From positions 71,013,688-71,077,687 of the forward strand of contig OX123196.2 in NCBI GenBank assembly GCA_944739405.2: a stretch of 64,000 bases of DNA. The letters are read 5' to 3'. Shown piece by piece: positions 53,929 to 64,000 of this stretch (position 1 is the stretch's first letter; the number at the start of each line of letters is the position of its first letter). Under the pieces are notes generated by a model, which worked only from the letters and a program-made list of their open reading frames with translations, was not told where the DNA came from and did no database searches. This DNA is from Euclidia mi (Eukaryota > Arthropoda > Insecta > Lepidoptera > Erebidae). A program made the position numbers and the translations under genes.

Positions 53929-53931
53929 ATT

Positions 53932-54353
53932 ATGTTTAGAAAGACAGAATCAATATCAATGCAAGAATTACATGCAACTTCAAAAATATAATCATAAATA
54001 AAAATGTTCCATTCCCCTGCTTTTAATCATAACATTATTAATTTAATTAGCGAAATAACAGCTAATTATTAATCAAATAAATTATATGTTATTGATAATT
54101 TATTAAAAAATTAAAAAGTATAAGTTACGATTACGAAACAAAACTAATTGAATGGAGTTTAATTACGGATTGAAATAAAAAATAAATAAATACATAATTC
54201 ACTAATTTTAACTTAAATACGTAATTTAAATTAATGGCACATGTTGAAACAAACATATACTATTTTATTAGCATTGAAATTAAAAACTAAAAAAGATTCC
54301 TAAGTATGTGTATACATCAAGATCAGTAATTAGTACTGTGGAAAGCTATAATA
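53932..54353. other. gene-free esterase intron
   Basis: Very AT-rich. No recognisable element. Confidence 0.5.
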
Positions 54354-54368
54354 ATAACATTTACGTAC

Positions 54369-54485
54369 CCCAAAGGGATTATTTTCATCCACTTTAGCAA
54401 ACGGCACTCCAAAAAACGTGTTGTACCCATCCTGTTTCTGGCCTACGATGTCCCCTTGACCCGTAGTCACAGTCACAGACTCCGA
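54369..54485 (-). CDS. carboxylesterase, 5'-proximal exon (cut by gap)
   Basis: Reads SESVTVTTGQGDIVGQKQDG, YNTFFGVPFAKVDENNPFG, then a GTACGT donor. GxxxGxxxxxxxxFxGIPYAxVxxxNPFG is the standard N-terminal strand region of type-B esterases. It joins the main exon in phase 0 to give NPFG-NSIEHPKF. The signal peptide and first residues should lie upstream, but the sequence runs into the gap at 54486. Confidence 0.88.
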
Positions 54486-54685
54486 NNNNNNNNNNNNNNN
54501 NNNNNNNNNNNNNNNNNNNNNNNNNNNNNNNNNNNNNNNNNNNNNNNNNNNNNNNNNNNNNNNNNNNNNNNNNNNNNNNNNNNNNNNNNNNNNNNNNNNN
54601 NNNNNNNNNNNNNNNNNNNNNNNNNNNNNNNNNNNNNNNNNNNNNNNNNNNNNNNNNNNNNNNNNNNNNNNNNNNNNNNNNNNNN
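54486..54685. other. assembly gap, 200 N
   Basis: Exactly 200 N, a size commonly used as a placeholder. It separates the esterase exon from the second array. Confidence 0.99.
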
Positions 54686-57600
54686 TGGCGCTGAGACGAC
54701 TCGACAAGATACTCATACGAGGGTCACCACTAGAGCACCGACGCATACGAGCATGTTCACCGCTTTGTAAGTACTAGTAGTTTATATAACTAGTCTGTTA
54801 GACTAGGTCCTCACTCATGCTGGCGCTGAGACGACCTCGACAAGATACTCATACGAGTCACCACTAGAGCACCGACGCATTCGGAGCATGTTCACGCTTT
54901 GTAAGTACTAGTAGTTTATATAACTAGTCTGTTTAGACTAGGTCCGCATCATGCTGGCGCTGAGACGACTCGACAAGATACTCATACGAGTCACCACTAG
55001 AGCACCGACGCATACGGAGCATGTTCACGCTTTGTAAGTACTAGTAGTTTATATAACTAGTCTGTTTAGACTAGGTCCGCACTCATGCTGGCGCTGAGAC
55101 GACTCGACAAGATACTCATACGAGTCACCACTAGAGCACCGACGCATACGGAGCATGTTCACGCTTTGTAAGTACTAGTAGTTTATATAACTAGTCTGTT
55201 TAGACTAGGTCCGCACTCATGCTGGCGCTGAGACGACTCGACAAGATACTCATACGAGTCACCACTAGAGCACCGACGCATACGGAGCATGTTCACGCTT
55301 TGTAAGTACTAGTAGTTTATATAACTAGTCTGTTTAGACTAGGTCCGCACTCATGCTGGCGCTGAGGACGACTCGACAAGATACTCATACGAGTCACCAA
55401 CTAGAGCACCGACGCATACGGAGCATGTTCACGCTTTGTAAGTACTAGTAGTTTATATAAACTAGTCTGTTTAGACTAGGTCCGCACTCATGCTGGCGCT
55501 GAGACGACTCGACAAGATACTCATACGAGTCACCACTAGAGCACCGACGCATACGGAGCATGTTCACGCTTTGTAAGTACTAGTAGTTTATATAACTAGT
55601 CTGTTTAGACTAGGTCCGCACTCATGCTGGCGCTGAGACGACTCGACAAGATACTCATACGAGTCACCACTAGAGCACCGACGCATACGGAGCATGTTCA
55701 CGCTTTGTAAGTACTAGTAGTTTATATAACTAGTCTGTTTAGACTAGGTCCGCACTCATGCTGGCGCTGAGACGACTCGACAAGATACTCATACGAGTCA
55801 CCACTAGAGCACCGACGCATACGGAGCATGTTCACGCTTTGTAAGTACTAGTAGTTTATATAACTAGTCTGTTTAGACTAGGTCCGCACTCATGCTGGCG
55901 CTGAGACGACTCGACAAGATACTCATACGAGTCACCACTAGAGCACCGACGCATACGGAGCATGTTCACGCTTTGTAAGTACTAGTAGTTTATATAACTA
56001 GTCTGTTTAGACTAGGTCCGCACTCATGCCTGGCGCTGAGACGACTCGACAAGATACTCATACGAGTCACCACTAGAGCACCGACGCATACGGAGCATGT
56101 TCACGCTTTGTAAGTACTAGTAGTTTATATAACTAGTCTGTTTAGACTAGGTCCGCACTCATGCTGGCGCTGAGACGACTCGACAAGATACTCAATACGA
56201 GTCACCACTAGAGCACCGACGCATACGGAGCATGTTCACGCTTTGTAAGTACTAGTAGTTTATATAACTAGTCTGTTTAGACTAGGTCCGCACTCATGCT
56301 GGCGCTGAGACGACTCGACAAGATACTCATACGAGTCACCACTAGAGCACCGACGCATACGGAGCATGTTCACGCTTTGTAAGTACTAGTAGTTTATATA
56401 ACTAGTCTGTTTAGACTAGGTCCGCACTCATGCTGGCGCTGAGACGACTCGACAAGATACTCATACGAGTCACCACTAGAGCACCGACGCATACGGAGCA
56501 TGTTCACGCTTTGTAAGTACTAGTAGTTTATATAACTAGTCTGTTTAGACTAGGTCCGCACTCATGCTGGCGCTGAGACGACTCGACAAGATACTCATCA
56601 CGAGTCACCACTAGAGCACCGACGCATACGGAGCATGTTCACGCTTTGTAAGTACTAGTAGTTTATATAACTAGTCTGTTTAGACTAGGTCCGCACTCAT
56701 GCTGGCGCTGAGACGACTCGACAAGATACTCATACGAGTCACCACTAGAGCACCGACGCATACGGAGCATGTTCACGCTTTGTAAGTACTAGTAGTTTAT
56801 ATAACTAGTCTGTTTAGACTAGGTCCGCACTCATGCTGGCGCTGAGACGACTCGACAAGATACTCATACGAGTCACCACTAGAGCACCGACGCATACGGA
56901 GCATGTTCACGCTTTGTAAGTACTAGTAGTTTATATAACTAGTCTGTTTAGACTAGGTCCGCACTCATGCTGGCGCTGAGACGACTCGACAAGATACTCA
57001 TACGAGTCACCACTAGAGCACCGACGCATACGGAGCATGTTCACGCTTTGTAAGTACTAGTAGTTTATATAACTAGTCTGTTTAGACTAGGTCCGCACTC
57101 ATGCTGGCGCTGAGACGACTCGACAAGATACTCATACGAGTCCACCACTAGAGCACCGACGCATACGGAGCATGTTCACGCTTTGTAAGTACTAGTAGTT
57201 TATATAACTAGTCTGTTTAGACTAGGTCCGCACTCATGCTGGCGCTGAGACGACTCGACAAGATACTCATACGAGTCACCACTAGAGCACCGACGCATAC
57301 GGAGCATGTTCACGCTTTGTAAGTACTAGTAGTTTATATAACTAGTCTGTTTAGACTAGGTCCGCACTCATGCTGGCGCTGAGACGACTCGACAAGATAC
57401 TCATACGAGTCACCACTAGAGCACCGACGCATACGGAGCATGTTCACGCTTTGTAAGTACTAGTAGTTTATATAACTAGTCTGTTTAGACTAGGTCCGCA
57501 CTCATGCTGGCGCTGAGACGACTCGACAAGATACTCATACGAGTCACCACTAGAGCACCGACGCATACGGAGCATGTTCACGCTTTGTAAGTACTAGTAG

Positions 57601-60600
57601 TTTATATAACTAGTCTGTTTAGACTAGGTCCGCACTCATGCTGGCGCTGAGACGACTCGACAAGATACTCATACGAGTCACCACTAGAGCACCGACGCAT
57701 ACGGAGCATGTTCACGCTTTGTAAGTACTAGTAGTTTATATAACTAGTCTGTTTAGACTAGGTCCGCACTCATGCTGGCGCTGTGACGACTCGACAAGAT
57801 ACTCATACGAGTCACCACTAGAGCACCGACGCATACGGAGCATGTTCACGCTTTGTAAGTACTAGTAGTTTATATAACTAGTCTGTTTAGACTAGGTCCG
57901 CACTCATGCTGGCGCTGAGACGACTCGACAAGATACTCATACGAGTCACCACTAGAGCACCGACGCATACGGAGCATGTTCACGCTTTGTAAGTACTAGT
58001 AGTTTATATAACTAGTCTGTTTAGACTAGGTCCGCACTCATGCTGGCGCTGAGACGACTCGACAAGATACTCATACGAGTCACCACTAGAGCACCGACGC
58101 ATACGGAGCATGTTCACGCTTTGTAAGTACTAGTAGTTTATATAACTAGTCTGTTTAGACTAGGTCCGCACTCATGCTGGCGCTGAGACGACTCGACAAG
58201 ATACTCATACGAGTCACCACTAGAGCACCGACGCATAAGGAGCATGTTCACGCTTTGTAAGTACTAGTAGTTTATATAACTAGTCTGTTTAGACTAGGTC
58301 CGCACTCATGCTGGCGCTGAGACGACTCGACAAGATACTCATACGAGTCACCACTAGAGCACCGACGCATACGGAGCATGTTCACGCTTTGTAAGTACTA
58401 GTAGTTTATATAACTAGTCTGTTTAGACTAGGTCCGCACTCATGCTGGCGCTGAGACGACTCGACAAGATACTCATACGAGTCACCACTAGAGCACCGAC
58501 GCATACGGAGCATGTTCACGCTTTGTAAGTACTAGTAGTTTATATAACTAGTCTGTTTAGACTAGGTCCGCACTCATGCTGGCGCTGAGACGACTCGACA
58601 AGATACTCATACGAGTCACCACTAGAGCACCGACGCATACGGAGCATGTTCACGCTTTGTAAGTACTAGTAGTTTATATAACTAGTCTGTTTAGACTAGG
58701 TCCGCACTCATGCTGGCGCTGTGACGACTCGACAAGATACTCATACGAGTCACCACTAGAGCACCGACGCATACGGAGCATGTTCACGCTTTGTAAGTAC
58801 TAGTAGTTTATATAACTAGTCTGTTTAGACTAGGTCCGCACTCATGCTGGCGCTGAGACAACTCGACAAGATACTCATACGAGTCACCACTAGAGCACCG
58901 ACGCATACGGATCATGTTCACGCTTTGTAAGTACTAGTAGTTTATATAACTAGTCTGTTTAGACTAGGTCCGCACTCATGCTGGCGCTGAGACGACTCGA
59001 CAAGATACTCATACGAGTCACCACTAGAGCACCGACGCATACGGAGCATGTTCACGCTTTGTAAGTACTAGTAGTTTATATAACTAGTCTGTTTAGACTA
59101 GGTCCGCACTCATGCTGGCGCTGAGACGACTCGACAAGATACTCATACGAGTCACCACTAGAGCACCGACGCATACGGAGCATGTTCACGCTTTGTAAGT
59201 ACTAGTAGTATATAACTAGTCTGTTTAGACTAGGTCCGCACTCATGCTGGCGCTGAGACGACTCGACAAGATACTCATACGAGTCACCACTAGAGCACCG
59301 ACGCATACGGAGCATGTTCACGCTTTGTAAGTACTAGTAGTTTATATAACTAGTCTGTTTAGACTAGGTCCGCACTCATGCTGGCGCTGAGACGACTCGA
59401 CAAGATACTCATACGAGTCACCACTAGAGCACCGACGCATACGGAGCATGTTCACGCTTTGTAAGTACTAGTAGTTTATATAACTAGTCTGTTTAGACTA
59501 GGTCCGCACTCATGCTGGCGCTGAGACGACTCGACAAGATACTCATACGAGTCACCACTAGAGCACCGACGCATACGGAGCATGTTCACGCTTTGTAAGT
59601 ACTAGTAGTTTATATAACTAGTCTGTTTAGACTAGGTCCGCACTCATGCTGGCGCTGAGACGACTCGACAAGATACTCATACGAGTCACCACTAGAGCAC
59701 CGACGCATACGGAGCATGTTCACGCTTTGTAAGTACTAGTAGTTTATATAACTAGTCTGTTTAGACTAGGTCCGCACTCATGCTGGCGCTGAGACGACTC
59801 GACAAGATACTCATACGAGTCACCACTAGAGCACCGACGCATACGGAGCATGTTCACGCTTTGTAAGTACTAGTAGTTTATATAACTAGTCTGTTTAGAC
59901 TAGGTCCGCACTCATGCTGGCGCTGAGACGACTCGACAAGATACTCATACGAGTCACCACTAGAGCACCGACGCATACGGAGCATGTTCACGCTTTGTAA
60001 GTACTAGTAGTTTATATAACTAGTCTGTTTAGACTAGGTCCGCACTCATGCTGGCGCTGAGACGACTCGACAAGATACTCATACGAGTCACCACTAGAGC
60101 ACCGACGCATACGGAGCATGTTCACGCTTTGTAAGTACTAGTAGTTTATATAACTAGTCTGTTTAGACTAGGTCCGCACTCATGCTGGCGCTGTGACGAC
60201 TCGACAAGATACTCATACGAGTCACCACTAGAGCACCGACGCATACGGAGCATGTTCACGCTTTGTAAGTACTAGTAGTTTATATAACTAGTCTGTTTAG
60301 ACTAGGTCCGCACTCATGCTGGCGCTGAGACAACTCGACAAGATACTCATACGAGTCACCACTAGAGCACCGACGCATACGGATCATGTTCACCGCTTTG
60401 TAAGTACTAGTAGTTTATATAACTAGTCTGTTTAGACTAGGTCCGCACTCATGCTGGCGCTGAGACGACTCGACAAGATACTCATACGAGTCACCACTAG
60501 AGCACCGACGCATACGGAGCATGTTCACGCTTTGTAAGTACTAGTAGTTTATATAACTAGTCTGTTTAGACTAGGTCCGCACTCATGCTGGCGCTGAGAC

Positions 60601-63600
60601 GACTCGACAAGATACTCATACGAGTCACCACTAGAGCACCGACGCATACGGAGCATGTTCACGCTTTGTAAGTACTAGTAGTTTATATAACTAGTCTGTT
60701 TAGACCTAGGTCCGCACTCATGCTGGCGCTGAGACGACTCGACAAGATACTCATACGAGTCACCACTAGAGCACCGACGCATACGGAGCATGTTCACGCT
60801 TTGTAAGTACTAGTAGTTTATATAACTAGTCTGTTTAGACTAGGTCCGCACTCATGCTGGCGCTGAGACGACTCGACAAGATACTCATACGAGTCACCAC
60901 TAGAGCACCGACGCATACGGAGCATGTTCACGCTTTGTAAGTACTAGTAGTTTATATAACTAGTCTGTTTAGACTAGGTCCGCACTCATGCTGGCGCTGA
61001 GACAACTCGACAAGATACTCATACGAGTCACCACTAGAGCACCGACGCATACGGATCATGTTCACGCTTTGTAAGTACTAGTAGTATATAACTAGTCTGT
61101 TTAGACTAGGTCCGCACTCATGCTGGCGCTGAGACGACTCGACAAGATACTCATACGAGTCACCACTAGAGCACCGACGCATACGGAGCATGTTCACGCT
61201 TTGTAAGTACTAGTAGTTTATATAACTAGTCTGTTTAGACTAGGTCCGCACTCATGCTGGCGCTGAGACGACTCGACAAGATACTCATACGAGTCACCAC
61301 TAGAGCACCGACGCATACGGAGCATGTTCACGCTTTGTAAGTACTAGTAGTTTATATAACTAGTCTGTTTAGACTAGGTCCGCACTCATGCTGGCGCTGA
61401 GACGACTCGACAAGATACTCATACGAGTCACCACTAGAGCACCGACGCATACGGAGCATGTTCACGCTTTGTAAGTACTAGTACTTTATATAACTAGTCT
61501 GTTTTAGACTAGGTCCGCACTCATGCTGGCGCTGAGACGACTCGACAAGATACTCATACGAGTCACCACTAGAGCACCGACGCATACGGAGCATGTTCAC
61601 GCTTTGTAAGTACTAGTAGTTTATATAACTAGTCTGTTTAGACTAGGTCCGCACTCATGCTGGCGCTGAGACGACTCGACAAGATACTCATACGAGTCAC
61701 CACTAGAGCACCGACGCATACGGAGCATGTTCACGCTTTGTAAGTACTAGTAGTTTATATAACTAGTCTGTTTAGACTAGGTCCGCCACTCATGCTGGCG
61801 CTGAGACGACTCGACAAGATACTCATACGAGTCACCACTAGAGCACCGACGCATACGGAGCATGTTCACGCTTTGTAAGTACTAGTAGTTTATATAACTA
61901 GTCTGTTTAGACTAGGTCCGCACTCATGCTGGCGCTGAGACGACTCGACAAGATACTCATACGAGTCACCACTAGAGCACCGACGCATACGGAGCATGTT
62001 CACGCTTTGTAAGTACTAGTAGTTTATATAACTAGTCTGTTTAGACTAGGTCCGCACTCATGCTGGCGCTGTGACGACTCGACAAGATACTCATACGAGT
62101 CACCACTAGAGCACCGACGCATACGGAGCATGTTCACGCTTTGTAAGCTACTAGTAGTTTATATAACTAGTCTGTTTAGACTAGGTCCGCACTCATGCTG
62201 GCGCTGAGACGACTCGACAAGATACTCATACGAGTCACCACTAGAGCACCGACGCATACGGAGCATGTTCACGCTTTGTAAGTACTAGTAGTTTATATAA
62301 CTAGTCTGTTTAGACTAGGTCCGCACTCATGCTGGCGCTGAGACGACTCGACAAGATACTCATACGAGTCACCACTAGAGCACCGACGCATACGGAGCAT
62401 GTTCACGCTTTGTAAGTACTAGTAGTTTATATAACTAGTCTGTTTAGACTAGGTCCGCACTCATGCTGGCGCTGAGACGACTCGACAAGATACTCATACG
62501 AGTCACCACTAGAGCACCGACGCATACGGAGCATGTTCACGCTTTGTAAGTACTAGTAGTTTATATAACTAGTCTGTTTAGACTAGGTCCGCACTCATGC
62601 TGGCGCTGAGACGACTCGACAAGATACTCATACGAGTCACCACTAGAGCACCGACGCATACGGATCATGTTCACGCTTTGTAAGTACTAGTAGTTTATAT
62701 AACTAGTCTGTTTAGACTAGGTCCGCACTCATGCTGGCGCTGAGACGACTCGACAAGATACTCATACGAGTCACCACTAGAGCACCGACGCATACGGAGC
62801 ATGTTCACGCTTTGTAAGTACTAGTAGTTTATATAACTAGTCTGTTTAGACTAGGTCCGCACTCATGCTGGCGCTGAGACGACTCGACAAGATACTCATA
62901 CGAGTCACCACTAGAGCACCGACGCATACGGAGCATGTTCACGCTTTGTAAGTACTAGTAGTTTATATAACTAGTCTGTTTAGACTAGGTCCGCACTCAT
63001 GCTGGCGCTGAGACGACTCGACAAGATACTCATACGAGTCACCACTAGAGCACCGACGCATACGGAGCATGTTCACGCTTTGTAAGTACTAGTAGTTTAT
63101 ATAACTAGTCTGTTTAGACTAGGTCCGCACTCATGCTGGCGCTGAGACGACTCGACAAGATACTCATACGAGTCACCACTAGAGCACCGACGCATACGGA
63201 TCATGTTCACGCTTTGTAAGTACTAGTAGTTTATATAACTAGTCTGTTTAGACTAGGTCCGCACTCATGCTGGCGCTGAGACGACTCGACAAGATACTCA
63301 TACGAGTCACCACTAGAGCACCGACGCATACGGAGCATGTTCACGCTTTGTAAGTACTAGTAGTTTATATAACTAGTCTGTTTAGACTAGGTCCGCACTC
63401 ATGCTGGCGCTGAGACGACTCGACAAGATACTCATACGAGTCACCACTAGAGCACCGACGCAATACGGAGCATGTTCACGCTTTGTAAGTACTAGTAGTT
63501 TATATAACTAGTCTGTTTAGACTAGGTCCGCACTCATGCTGGCGCTGAGACGACTCGACAAGATACTCATACGAGTCACCACTAGAGCACCGACGCATAC

Positions 63601-63753
63601 GGAGCATGTTCACGCTTTGTAAGTACTAGTAGTTTATATAACTAGACTGTTTAGACTAGGTCCGCACTCATGCTGGCGCTGAGACGACTCGACAAGATAC
63701 TCATACGAGTCACCACTAGAGCACCGACGCATACGGAGTATGTGCATGCCTTG
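54686..63753 (+). repeat. second 134-bp exon-derived array, probable duplicate assembly of the first
   Basis: About 67 periods of the same 134-bp unit, starting mid-unit at the gap. From the right-hand end it parallels the first array at an offset of about 16,453 bases. Nearly all of the rare variants recur in the same order (CTGTGACG, CATAAGG, GACAACTC with GGATCATG, AGTAGTATATAAC, AGTACTTTATA, AGACTG, GAGTATGTG). Unlike the first array, it has many isolated single-base insertions and deletions, denser next to the gap. Confidence 0.95.
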
Positions 63754-64000
63754 TAAGTTCTTTTATAGAATCACGACTGTATCCCCGAGGGGATACAGTC
63801 CACCTGCAATCCTGATTTGTCTCTGCATCACCCAATCGTTGACTGGTAGAGAATGCCTTGGGACATTAATTCCGCCTTTGTACAAATCATTTCGTTTTTT
63901 ACAAGAAGTATTAAATTAATAAATAATTGGCAGAGGCAATAGAACGCCACTTGCTTCTGTCCTTACAAACCTCACGCGCTTCTTCTACATTTATTACTCT
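63754..64000 (+). repeat. duplicate of the right flank of the first array
   Basis: Matches 47300-47547 base for base except two single-base indels (GCAATCCTG for GCATCCTG, and one A fewer in an AATAAATAAATTGG run). It includes the same hairpin and solo LINE tail. Confidence 0.97.

Noticed and set aside
54330..54770. Open frames spanning the gap on both strands
   Set aside because: They join a real esterase exon to array sequence through 200 N, so the frame across the gap has no meaning.

Overview
The window looks like a piece of a lepidopteran (moth or butterfly) genome. It is AT-rich and mostly non-coding. It is packed with short interspersed repeats of lepidopteran character: tRNA-headed SINEs ending in a (TATG)n tail, Helitron-like scraps beginning CTAGAGGATGCCCGCGG, truncated non-LTR retrotransposons, and non-autonomous DNA transposons with clear terminal inverted repeats. 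Only two host genes can be supported.

Gene 1 is a laminin alpha subunit on the + strand. Eight exons are visible (11398-11504, 30560-30731, 31519-31680, 32016-32200, 32656-32859, 36706-36954, 37480-37655, 48139-48400). Their splice phases all agree. They encode a run of laminin-type EGF (LE) modules, a laminin IV (L4) domain, and the LE that follows it. Both ends of the gene lie outside the window. Introns range from about 0.5 to 19 kb and are filled with repeats.

Gene 2 is a type-B carboxylesterase on the - strand (last exon 49171-49357, main exon 49969-51194, an upstream exon 54369 to at least 54485). Its serine, glutamate and histidine motifs are all present. The 5' end is lost in a 200-base gap (54486-54685).

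The most unusual structure is a tandem array of a 134-bp unit between laminin exons 7 and 8 (37563-47299, 72 periods). Each unit carries the last 93 bases of laminin exon 7 plus the first 41 bases of its intron, so a coding segment and its GTAAGT splice donor have been amplified about 72-fold inside their own gene. A second array (54686 to about 63753) follows the gap. It carries nearly all of the same rare variants in the same order and ends in the same unique flank, but has many single-base indels. It is best explained as a second assembly of the same locus (a false duplication), not a real second array.

Region by region: 1-11397 holds intron or intergenic DNA with SINE, Helitron and LINE scraps and one TE-like ORF. 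11505-30559 is one large intron hosting a MADF-carrying DNA element, a hAT-like MITE with a SINE inside it, a PIF/Harbinger-like element with a second 8-bp-TSD element inside it, and an inverted repeat interrupted by a 2.2-kb LINE. 30560-37655 holds the laminin exon cluster, with two perfect palindromes, a pogo-like element, and a SINE split by a Jockey-like LINE in its introns. 37656-48138 is the array and its flank. 48401-54485 holds the esterase. 54486-64000 is the gap and the duplicated array.
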